From positions 1 through 31,040 of the forward strand of contig NMUJ01000001.1 of NCBI GenBank assembly GCA_002256535.1: a stretch of 31,040 nt of DNA, read 5' to 3'. The notes beneath the pieces are model-generated. The model searched no databases. It was not told the DNA's origin and saw only the letters and a program-made list of their open reading frames with translations. The stretch comes from Caldifarciminota bacterium 4484_18 (lineage in GTDB: Bacteria > Hydrothermota > UBA3073 > NMUJ01). The position numbers and the translations under genes are program-made. Positions 1 through 6,751 of the stretch are shown here, piece after piece; positions within the stretch are counted from its first letter, which is position 1, and each line of letters starts with the position of its first letter.

Positions 1-48
1 GATGTCGATAAACCCAGAAATTTGGCCAAAAGCGTAACCGTGGAGTGA

Positions 49-354
49 TTATTTCCACCCCAACATCTCTTTCGCCTTATCCGACATCCTCTCCGGTGTC
101 CACCGTGGCTCCCATACAAGCTCTACATCCACATCATGGAAACCCGCTTCCTGTAGCTTAAGCTTTACCGTCTGCACAATGTAAGCAGCTAACGGACATC
201 CCGGCACTGTGAGCGTCATCTTTATATTGACACGGTTAGCTTCATCCACTTCTACACCATAGATTAGCCCCAAATCCCATACATTGATACCAATTTCTGG
301 ATCCATCACCTGCTTCAAAACCTCCACCACCTTTTCTTTTTCCTTTTCCTTCAT
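49..354 (-). CDS. DUF59/MIP18-family metal-sulfur cluster assembly protein
   Basis: This is a 101-residue single-domain protein of the DUF59 (MIP18/PaaD/SufT-like) family, whose members help mature or deliver iron-sulfur clusters in the cytoplasm. The opening helix runs into the family signature V-M-D-P-E-I-G-I-N-V-W-D-L-G-L-I-Y at about residues 15-31. The conserved T-V-P-G-C-P motif with its Cys follows at about 49-54, then an amphipathic helix and a W-E-P-x-W-T-P-E-R-M-S segment near the C-terminus. Length matches the family. The ATG lies 6 nt after the 3' end of tRNA-Pro on the same strand, so the two are probably co-transcribed. No suf or isc genes are visible in the window, so the client protein is unknown. 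The family assignment is secure; the exact role is inferred. Confidence 0.88.
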   Translation of the reverse strand: MKEKEKEKVVEVLKQVMDPEIGINVWDLGLIYGVEVDEANRVNIKMTLTVPGCPLAAYIVQTVKLKLQEAGFHDVDVELVWEPRWTPERMSDKAKEMLGWK

Positions 355-360
355 TTCTAA

Positions 361-434
361 TCGGGGCAGCCGGACTTGAACCGGCGACCTCTTGGTCCCG
401 AACCAAGCGCGCTACCAGCCTGCGCTATGCCCCG
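361..434 (-). tRNA. tRNA-Pro (anticodon CGG)
   Basis: Read on the minus strand, the 74-nt cloverleaf opens with acceptor arm CGGGGCA, which pairs with TGCCCCG at the 3' end. The anticodon stem-loop is cttggttCGGgaccaag and the T-loop is ggttcaagtcc. The anticodon CGG reads proline CCG codons. The discriminator base is A and no CCA is encoded, so a CCA-adding enzyme is needed. The gene lies between the truncated end of hppA and the DUF59 gene. Confidence 0.96.
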
Positions 435-476
435 CCCTCACCAATATAGGTGCTATCACTAAAGATATAACAGCCA

Positions 477-1559
477 TCAATACTTTTTAGCATTATCCAT
501 TGCAGCACCTGAATTCGCCATCTGTACCCCCACCTGCAACCCTGTAATAAGTGCACCCACTAAGAATCCCGCCAACGCCACTGGCCCAAATACGAACCCT
601 ATAGTCACAGGGAAAACAATCGCCAAAACAGCAGGTAACATCATACTCCTGAGTGCACCCCCTGCAGCTATACCGATAACCCGTTCATATTGAGGTTTCG
701 CCTTACCCTTGAGTATATCCGGGTTCTCACGAAACTGGCGTCGCGACTCATCCACTATCTTAGCAGCTATACGACCTACCCCTTTTATGAGTAGCGCTCC
801 ATAGAAGTATGGCATCATCCCACCAAATATAAGCCCCGCTATCAACCGTGGATCGAGCAACGATAGCTTCACGGGAGTAACCGCAAACTTATTGATAGCC
901 ACAAAATACGCAGATATCAACCCCAACGCAGCAAATGCAGCCGACCCAATTGCAAACCCCTTCCCTACAGCAGCAGTAGTGTTACCCACAGCATCCAACC
1001 TATCTGTAACATCTCTCACACTCGCTGGTAGATGTGCCATCTGCGCTATACCGCCTGCATTATCAGCTACCGGCCCATAGGAATCAACTGCCAACGTGAT
1101 ACCCAATGTGGAAAGCATACCAAACGATGCGAGTGCCACCCCATATGGTCCCACCAATTTATAGCTGATAAGTATACCTACACCTATAATGATTGCCGGT
1201 ATAAATGTGCTCAACATACCAAGTCCGAGCCCACTAATCACTACAACACCGGGCCCATCTCTTGCAATCGCTGCAAGCCTCTTCGTAGGTGCATACCTAT
1301 ACGATGTGAAGTACTGACTTACCCACCCTATCACTATACCGACCATAAGCCCTACTATGACACACCAGAAATAACCAATATTTAGTCCTAACCTATACAC
1401 TATCACATATGTACCGATGATCATAAGTATAGTACTCAAATATACACCAGAATTAAGTGACCTTTCTGGATCACCTTTTGATAGGAACCTCACCCATATC
1501 ACACCCACAGTTGCAGCTAATAATCCACATCCTGCCAGATAAAATGCAAATTCATTCAA
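477..1559 (-). CDS. hppA: Membrane pyrophosphatase, C-terminal fragment (ion-pumping PPase)
   Basis: This 360-residue, multi-membrane-segment piece matches the second half of H+/Na+-translocating membrane pyrophosphatases, which couple pyrophosphate hydrolysis to ion export. Visible family motifs are Y-F-T-S-Y-R-Y-A-P-T, V-D-S-Y-G-P-V-A-D-N-A-G-G-I, the run L-D-A-V-G-N-T-T-A-A-V-G-K-G-F-A-I-G-S, and A-N-S-G-A-A-M-D-N-A-K-K-Y. Alanine in the GNTTAA motif is typical of the K+-dependent subfamily. The frame stops immediately after the N-A-K-K-Y motif, so the usual C-terminal tail with the catalytic G-D-T-V-G-D-P-x-K-D-T loop and last membrane helix is absent; the sequence runs into tRNA-Pro instead. 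The ATG at 1559 is probably not a true start: this is the continuation of the 1561-2142 piece, in another frame and with a segment missing between them. As it stands the protein could not catalyse the reaction. Confidence 0.85.
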   Translation of the reverse strand: MNEFAFYLAGCGLLAATVGVIWVRFLSKGDPERSLNSGVYLSTILMIIGTYVIVYRLGLNIGYFWCVIVGLMVGIVIGWVSQYFTSYRYAPTKRLAAIARDGPGVVVISGLGLGMLSTFIPAIIIGVGILISYKLVGPYGVALASFGMLSTLGITLAVDSYGPVADNAGGIAQMAHLPASVRDVTDRLDAVGNTTAAVGKGFAIGSAAFAALGLISAYFVAINKFAVTPVKLSLLDPRLIAGLIFGGMMPYFYGALLIKGVGRIAAKIVDESRRQFRENPDILKGKAKPQYERVIGIAAGGALRSMMLPAVLAIVFPVTIGFVFGPVALAGFLVGALITGLQVGVQMANSGAAMDNAKKY

Positions 1560-1560
1560 C

Positions 1561-2142
1561 TTACGTGTTTTCCTCCACCTTACCTACGAGATCTGCCGCC
1601 ATATCTGCACCCTTTGTGTAAATACCGCCACCCGCACGTGCAAATAGTGCCATCAACGATGCGCCCATCGCATATCCATTTATAGCGACAGGATCTCCCT
1701 TAAATACCCTAAATACGATAGATAATCCAAACAACCCCAACCCCGTAATAAATAGCCCAGTAGTTGCCCCACCAGTAAATGATACCCTAAACGCAGCAGT
1801 TAGCCCTTTCTTAGCAGCTTCTGTCGTCTTCGCATTCGATGACGTTGCCACCATCATCGCCACATAACCCGAAACCGCAGAAAACATAGCCCCTATAACA
1901 AACGAGATCGCCGTCTTGTAGTTAACATCCGTCCATTTACCACTTATAGCTAACCCACATGCCACCACCAATATAACAGGTGCTGCCCATGAGTACTCAC
2001 TTATCAAAAACTTACGTGCACCCCTTTTTATAGTATTTGATATCTCCATCTCCAACTCACCCGCCGGCATACGCACGATACGCCACACCAACACGAGGAT
2101 CACAAATATCGCCACCCCTACACTTACGTAAGTGAGATACAT
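1561..2142 (-). CDS. hppA: Membrane pyrophosphatase, N-terminal fragment
   Basis: This 193-residue piece carries the first membrane helices of a membrane pyrophosphatase: an N-terminal hydrophobic helix, the G-A-R-K-F-L-I-S-E-Y motif, further membrane helices, and the first catalytic loop motif G-G-G-I-Y-T-K-G-A-D-M-A-A-D-L-V-G-K-V-E at about residues 171-190. In intact enzymes this loop continues directly into P-E-D-D-P-R-N-P and the pyrophosphate-binding D-N-V-G-D-N-V-G-D motif. Here the frame ends three residues after G-K-V-E, and the downstream piece resumes one or two helices later in a different frame. From the family's usual length (about 700 residues) roughly 50-65 residues are missing at this join. 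The ATG is about 20 nt after the dnaN stop on the same strand. Identity is confident; whether the break is real or an assembly artefact is not decided by sequence alone. Confidence 0.85.
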   Translation of the reverse strand: MYLTYVSVGVAIFVILVLVWRIVRMPAGELEMEISNTIKRGARKFLISEYSWAAPVILVVACGLAISGKWTDVNYKTAISFVIGAMFSAVSGYVAMMVATSSNAKTTEAAKKGLTAAFRVSFTGGATTGLFITGLGLFGLSIVFRVFKGDPVAINGYAMGASLMALFARAGGGIYTKGADMAADLVGKVEENT

Positions 2143-2163
2143 CTTAAACCCCAGAAAATGTCG

Positions 2164-3141
2164 TCATACCAATCGTGTAGGCATCAACAGATAAAGTATC
2201 TCCTCCTCCTTACCCTCAGGCAGTATAAGTACACCCGTCTGTGGGCTCTTAAATTTCATAATTGTATTGTCTGTATCGATATGATTAAGTATCTCCATAA
2301 GCAACTGCGCATTGAACCCTATATCCATAGGTTCACCTTCATATCGAGCAATAAGCTCCTCATGAGCTTCACCTACTTCACCCATACTTGTGATCACAAG
2401 CTTATCAGTGATCACAAGCTTATCAGGTTGTAATCTAAACTTCACCACATGTGCAACAACATCCGTAAATATGTTCACCCTACGTAACGCTTTGATCAAG
2501 TAATCTGTCTGTATATTCAATACATATTCATTGCTGGTCGCATCCATAAGCCTCGTAATTATCCTAACCTTTTCACCCACAAATTCGATGTTATTTTCAC
2601 CCACTTTTATCTCACAACTGTTCTCAATATCCTCCACATACTCCCACGTTTTAGCTGCCACCAATACAGCCCCTGGTATCTCTGGCTTTATATCTTTCTT
2701 ATGTATCATAGCTAACCGGTAACCATCAACCGCCACCATATTTAACCCCTGTGTAGAGAAATCCAGCAATATACCACGAAGAATAGGGTCACCCTCCTTT
2801 TTAGCTGCCGCAAACGCTATCCTCCCAATACTGTCGTGCAATATTGAAGTAGGTAAGCTAAACACATTTTTGGGCTCAAATTTTGGTATCTCCGGATACT
2901 CATCTGGATCGTATGTCCTAATCCGATATTCACCCTGTGAGAACGTCAATTTCGCAGTATTATCTTCTACACTAAGTGTAACATCTTCATCCGGCAACTC
3001 TCTAAGTAATTGAAAGAACTCTTTAGCTTTAATAGCTGTAACACCTTCTTTTATAACATCTACCGGTTCACGTGTTATTATCACGGTCTCAAGATCACTC
3101 GCCGAGATCGTAAGCTCACCACCTTTAGCCTCAATTAGCAC
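2164..3141 (-). CDS. dnaN: DNA polymerase III beta subunit (sliding clamp), damaged
   Basis: The sliding clamp tethers DNA polymerase to DNA as a ring-shaped dimer. The family is recognised by G-G-E-L-T-I-S-A-S-D-L-E, the central region ending in the F-A-A-A-K-K-E segment, V-A-V-D-G-Y-R-L-A, G-F-N-A-Q-L-L-M-E-I-L and the closing Y-L-L-M-P-T-R-L. The predicted product of 325 residues is shorter than the usual 360-380. The frame opens at a GTG whose V-L-I-E-A-K-G-G normally lies about 40 residues into the protein, with a stop codon three codons upstream, so the N-terminal strand-helix is missing. A second gap is likely where R-L-M-D-A-T runs straight into S-N-E-Y, because the conserved F-P-x-Y-x-x-V-I-P motif expected there is absent. 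Residues D-K-L-V-I-T occur twice in tandem owing to an 18-bp duplication. It lies downstream of dnaA, the common bacterial arrangement. Confidence 0.9.
   Translation of the reverse strand: MLIEAKGGELTISASDLETVIITREPVDVIKEGVTAIKAKEFFQLLRELPDEDVTLSVEDNTAKLTFSQGEYRIRTYDPDEYPEIPKFEPKNVFSLPTSILHDSIGRIAFAAAKKEGDPILRGILLDFSTQGLNMVAVDGYRLAMIHKKDIKPEIPGAVLVAAKTWEYVEDIENSCEIKVGENNIEFVGEKVRIITRLMDATSNEYVLNIQTDYLIKALRRVNIFTDVVAHVVKFRLQPDKLVITDKLVITSMGEVGEAHEELIARYEGEPMDIGFNAQLLMEILNHIDTDNTIMKFKSPQTGVLILPEGKEEEILYLLMPTRLV
2391..2426. repeat. Exact 18-bp tandem duplication inside dnaN
   Basis: The unit tgatcacaagcttatcag occurs twice head to tail (2391-2408 and 2409-2426) with no mismatch. It keeps the frame and doubles D-K-L-V-I-T in the clamp. 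Other clamps have a single strand here. Confidence 0.95.
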
Positions 3142-3216
3142 TGTTTGTTAACTTTGTTGTTTTATGTCAATTGTGTAATCCACGTATAACATTACGAACC
3201 ATTTAATTATCTAATT

Positions 3217-4491
3217 CTACGTCCAATTTCCCTGTGTAAAACTTTGTATCAACTTCTTAATGTGGAAAACTTTCTCCCGAAGCTCCACATCCTTTTCCAT
3301 CAGCTGTTCAACCTTCTGACACGCATACATAACAGTTGTATGATCCTTACCACCAAATGCTTTACCTATCTCTTTCAATGGCATCTGCAATATCTCACGT
3401 GCAAGGTACATTGCCACCTGACGTGCAAGTACAATATGTGCACTTCTTTTCTTACTACGCAATACAGATAACGGTATATCGAAAGCCTTGGCAACCCTTT
3501 CTTGTATATCAGGCAACGTTATCTTCTTACTTACTTTAAGTATCTCACTCAAACACTCCTTTACCAATTCCAAGTCTATCCTTGTACCCGTGAGCGATGC
3601 CACCGCCATCACCCTAACTATTGCGGACTCCAAATTCCTTATATTACCACGAATATGTTCTGCAATATACAGTAGTGCATCCTCCGGTATGACTACATTA
3701 TATAATTCTGCCTTCTTCTTGAGTATAGCTACCCTCGTTTCAAAATCCGGTGGCTTCAAATCCGCTATCAACCCCCATGCAAATCTTGATGCCAGCCGTT
3801 CCTCTAAGTATGGTATCTCTTGTGGCAATGAATCACTTGTAAGCACTATCTGTTTATTAGCATTATACAGATAGTTAAATATATGGAAAATCTCCTCTTG
3901 TAACCGCTCCTTCTGAGATAAGAATTGCACATCATCCAGTAGGAATACATCAAAAGATCGATATTTCTGTTTAAACTGGCTCATAGTGCCATCCTTTATC
4001 GATTCTATCATCTCATTAAGGATCACCTCACAAGAAACGTAACATACTTTTAACCCCTGCCTATGTTTAAACACATAATTCCCTATACTATGTAGTAGAT
4101 GCGTCTTACCCAGTCCAACCTTCCCATATATGAAGAGCGGATTATATACCTTACCAGGATTCTGGGCTACCGCCAAGCTATAATGAGGTTGAAACATAGA
4201 CGTGTTGGCAGGCACCTGTACATCCACCGCCTTCAATTTTTTGCGCCGTCTCTCAGAAACAAATCGTATCTTCACACCATTTAATGCCAACTCTTTCAAT
4301 ACCTGTTTAAAAATCGACATATAATGTTCCTCAATCCAATCTATATAAAAGTTATTAGGGGTAGCTACCACAAGTTCTCCATTCTCAAACGCTTTTAACC
4401 TCAACGGCCTTATCCATGTGTTAAAGCTCTGTTCAGGTATCCTTTCACTCACCTTACTCACTATAGTTTCCCACACCTTATTACCATCCAT
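3217..4491 (-). CDS. dnaA: Chromosomal replication initiator protein DnaA
   Basis: DnaA binds DnaA boxes at the origin and melts DNA in its ATP form. With the start at ATG 4491 the product has 424 residues. Domain I is at about 1-80 (W-E-x-I...S-F-N-T-W-I-R-P-L). The AAA+ core has Walker A G-K-V-G-L-G-K-T at 123-130 (the second glycine of the usual G-G-x-G-x-G-K-T is Lys), Walker B F-L-L-D-D-V-Q near 183-189, and the arginine-finger region S-R-F near 235. The DNA-binding domain carries G-G-K-D-H-T-T-V-M-Y-A near 380-390. The stretch F-x-x-F-V-x-G-x-S-N, which almost all DnaA proteins have just before N-P-G-K-x-Y-N-P-L-F, is not seen: A-N-T-S-M-F-Q-P-H-Y-S leads straight into L-A-V-A-Q-N-P-G-K. 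In-frame GTG and TTG codons at 4500 and 4512 are alternative starts. Two DnaA-box-like sites lie at the start, consistent with autoregulation or oriC. Confidence 0.93.
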   Translation of the reverse strand: MDGNKVWETIVSKVSERIPEQSFNTWIRPLRLKAFENGELVVATPNNFYIDWIEEHYMSIFKQVLKELALNGVKIRFVSERRRKKLKAVDVQVPANTSMFQPHYSLAVAQNPGKVYNPLFIYGKVGLGKTHLLHSIGNYVFKHRQGLKVCYVSCEVILNEMIESIKDGTMSQFKQKYRSFDVFLLDDVQFLSQKERLQEEIFHIFNYLYNANKQIVLTSDSLPQEIPYLEERLASRFAWGLIADLKPPDFETRVAILKKKAELYNVVIPEDALLYIAEHIRGNIRNLESAIVRVMAVASLTGTRIDLELVKECLSEILKVSKKITLPDIQERVAKAFDIPLSVLRSKKRSAHIVLARQVAMYLAREILQMPLKEIGKAFGGKDHTTVMYACQKVEQLMEKDVELREKVFHIKKLIQSFTQGNWT

Positions 4492-4511
4492 TTTCCACAC
4501 AGTTTTCCACA
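4491..4511 (+). other. Pair of DnaA-box-like sites; probable oriC/dnaA control region
   Basis: The 9-mer TTTTCCACA occurs at 4491-4499 and again at 4503-4511, in the same orientation and 12 bp apart. It differs from the consensus TTATCCACA at one position. The pair lies at the dnaA start, where many bacteria have the origin or the DnaA autoregulatory site. A further copy on the other strand (TGTGGAAAA, 3261-3269) is inside the 3' end of dnaA. Only about 90 bp separate dnaA from the surviving gpsA sequence, and gpsA lacks its 5' end, so a fuller box cluster and AT-rich unwinding element may have been lost from this assembly. Confidence 0.5.
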
Positions 4512-4580
4512 ATCACCCACCCTCTCTTCTTCCTTTGTGAAACAGCCATAAGAATATTTCCCTTCTACTTCTATTCCCCC

Positions 4581-5141
4581 AAGTCCGAAACCGTTTATTT
4601 ATGGTCACATAGTAGAGCATCCGAAATCTCCGTACAACGTGAGAACGTACGCTACTTACCAGGTATCAAGCTACCCGAAAACATCGAGGTAACCGGCAAC
4701 TTAGACGATATTACCGAACTCGATCTATCCTTCCTATTTTTTGTCATACCAACACAATATCTTCGTTCTGTTGTTAAAAATTTCCACTGGCACTACAAGC
4801 GCCCTCCAATAGTGGTTTCAGCAATTAAGGGCATAGAGGAACACACCTTCAAAAGGCCTTCCGAGATACTCTGCGAGTATTTACCAGTGGAACACCCTGT
4901 AGTGTTGGGTGGTCCCACCATAGCCAACGAAATAGTACGTGGCCTACCTACTGCAATAGTATGCGCTTCAGAAGATGAATCATCCGCCTATGCTGTACAA
5001 CAGCTACTCAATTCACACCACTTACGGGCATACCGACACACCGATGTTGTGGGGGTTGAGCTTGCAAGTGCACTCAAAAATATAATCCTGAAACCTTCAG
5101 TGGGCTCGCCGGTATGGGTGACTTACTCACCACTGCCATAA
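4581..5141 (+). pseudogene. gpsA: NAD(P)H-dependent glycerol-3-phosphate dehydrogenase, N-terminal part lacking its start
   Basis: GpsA reduces dihydroxyacetone phosphate to sn-glycerol 3-phosphate for phospholipid synthesis. Reading from about 4581, the frame gives S-E-T-V-Y-L-W-S, then R-E-N-V-R-Y-L-P-G-I-K-L-P-E-N-I, V-V-S-A-I-K-G-I-E, G-G-P-T-I-A-N-E-I-V-R-G-L-P-T-A-I-V and V-G-V-E-L-A-S-A-L-K-N-I with the catalytic Lys. All of these are in GpsA order. Upstream of S-E-T-V-Y there is no start and no G-x-G-x-W-G-T dinucleotide-binding loop, although the frame is open. Downstream of A-L-K-N-I-I the expected G-D-N-x-K-A-A-L-I-T-R-G segment, about 35-40 residues, is missing and the frame shifts into nonsense that ends at 5141. 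The first in-frame GTG is at 4812, in mid-domain. Identity is clear; the gene is broken as assembled. Confidence 0.85.
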
Positions 5142-5389
5142 GTTCATTCTCCCGCAACCGTTATGTGGGGGTTGAAATAGGTAGAGGTAAAAAGCTATCC
5201 GAGATACTCTCCAACATGGTGATGGTAGCCGAAGGTGTATGGACAACACGTTCAGTTCTCAGTATGGCGAATAAATTAGGGATCACCATGCCCATAACCC
5301 GTGAAGTGTATGCCATACTATTTGAAGACAAATCACCCGCTACTGCCATAGAAACCTTAATGGCAAGGGAACTCAAGTTTGAGGATTAA
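5114..5389 (+). pseudogene. gpsA: Glycerol-3-phosphate dehydrogenase, C-terminal part
   Basis: This is the last third of GpsA, in a different frame from the upstream part. Family matches begin a little before the ATG, at about 5097, with T-F-S-G-L-A-G-M-G-D-L-L. They continue through S-S-F-S-R-N-R-Y-V-G, a G-x-G-K-K-L-S-E-I-L segment, V-A-E-G-V-W-T-T and G-I-T-M-P-I-T-R-E-V-Y-A-I-L-F. The ATG at 5114 codes for the Met of G-M-G-D and is unlikely to be used. The stop overlaps the mgtE ATG (TAATG, 5387-5391), so gpsA and mgtE look translationally coupled. The frame change from the upstream part follows from the missing internal segment. Confidence 0.83.
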
Positions 5390-6751
5390 TGCAAGAAGAC
5401 CTACTCCGCCGTTTACGTAAGGAGATAAAAGCCAAACACTGTGAGAACATTTTACAGATACTTACCCCTTTACACCCAGCAGATATTGCTGAGCTCATGG
5501 AACATCTTGATACCCATGAACGTCGCTTCCTTCCTGCTCTCCATTATGGATACAGACCTTATTGCCGATGTATTGCCACACCTAAGCGATGACATCCTCG
5601 TAGATATACTGCATTACTTAGATATAGAGCGACTATCAGAAGTGATCCCACTATCAGAAGTGATCCCCAAGATGGAAACCGACCAAGCCATCGATCTCCT
5701 ACAAGAGCTATCCAATATAGATCGTTCCACGTTATTGGCACACCTACCTTTAGACAGTATCCGCAAAATCGAATCACTATCCCAATACCCCGAACATTCA
5801 GCTGGCGGAATAATGAGCACCGAATATATAGCACTACCGTATTGGATGAAGATCGATGAAGCTATTCAAACCCTACGTCAAAAGGCCAGCAAATTACGAG
5901 ATGTAGGTTACATATACGTGGTAGATGAGGACAACCGCCTACGTGGTGTTCTACCACTCAAACGGTTAATCCTTGGTGAGAGTAACAAAACGTTGGGTAA
6001 CCTTATGGATACCGAGATACTCGCTGTTGACCCAATGGAAGATCAAGAGACTGTCGCTAAACTCATGCAGAAATACGATCTACTGGCCCTCCCTGTAGTT
6101 AATGAAGACGGCAAGCTATTGGGCATAGTAACCGCTGATAAAGCGATGGAAGTATTGGAGCAAGAGACCGAAGAGGATCTCTTCCATCTTACTGGACTTG
6201 AGAAAGAGGAATCCGTCTTTACACCCATCGTATCTGCTGTACGTAATAGGTTACCTTGGATACTATTCAGTCTATTGACTACATTGTTATCCTCCAACAT
6301 CGTACGTTTATTTCGTCACACGCTCGAAAAAGCCATCGCACTCACCATGTTCATGCCCATAGTAGCAGCCATAGGTGGTAACGTTGGCATGCAAACCCTC
6401 ACCGTGGTGGTACGTTCATTAAGTTTAGGTGAGATCACCGCTATCGATATTCTTGCAATATTTTGGCGTCAATTCGCTATAGCAGGGCTCTTAGGTGCAC
6501 TCGTTGGGATCGCGGGGTTCATTGAGGCCATCATAATCTTTCAGGTAGGGATCAACATTGCAGCAGTTGTTGGGCTCGCACTTTGTGCCAACATCATAGC
6601 TGCATCAATATTTGGGCTATTTGTACCGTTGCTATTTAAGAAGCTCGGCATAGATCCCGCACTTGCCGCAAGCCCATTCATACTGATACTTATAGATTGT
6701 GTAGGCTACACCACATTACTGGGGTTAGGCACCCTTATGCTCATAAAATAA
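5389..6751 (+). CDS. mgtE: Magnesium transporter MgtE, with a frameshift near the 5' end
   Basis: MgtE is a dimeric Mg2+ channel gated by cytoplasmic N and CBS domains. The ATG at 5389 overlaps the gpsA stop. The first frame gives L-H-P-A-D-I-A-E-L-M-E-H-L-D and fails at about 5527, where TTCC is tandemly repeated; the +1 frame then continues with F-L-L-S-I-M-D-T-D. Removing one TTCC leaves 1359 nt, an uninterrupted 452-residue protein of normal length. Two CBS domains follow (A-G-G-I-M-S-T-E-Y... and L-P-V-V-N-E-D-G-K-L-L-G-I-V-T). The membrane domain has about five helices and carries the pore motif G-G-N-V-G-M-Q. An 18-bp duplication doubles L-S-E-V-I-P in the N domain. Without ribosomal frameshifting only an in-frame internal start could give a truncated product. 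The 3' end overlaps the convergent gene by 11 bp. Confidence 0.88.
5527..5534. repeat. 4-bp tandem duplication (TTCC) causing the mgtE frameshift
   Basis: TTCC is repeated at 5527-5530 and 5531-5534. The N-domain reading frame before it (ending D-T-H-E-R-R) and the one after it (F-L-L-S-I-M-D-T-D) join exactly when one copy is removed. Confidence 0.75.
5632..5667. repeat. Exact 18-bp tandem duplication inside mgtE
   Basis: The unit actatcagaagtgatccc is present at 5632-5649 and 5650-5667 without mismatch. It is in frame and doubles the peptide L-S-E-V-I-P in the MgtE N domain. Confidence 0.93.

Noticed and set aside
477..2142. Membrane pyrophosphatase as a genuine two-subunit protein
   Set aside because: The two pieces do not sum to a full enzyme; catalytic loops at the join and at the C-terminus are absent, so a functional split is not credible.
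3488..3874. 128-residue plus-strand frame inside dnaA
   Set aside because: It is a shadow of dnaA; composition is low-complexity Ser/Leu and there is no ribosome binding site.
5441..5530. Internal GTG at 5441 as the mgtE start
   Set aside because: The first ~29 residues from there are not MgtE-like, whereas the 5389 frame gives L-H-P-A-D-I-A-E-L-M-E-H-L, typical of the family.
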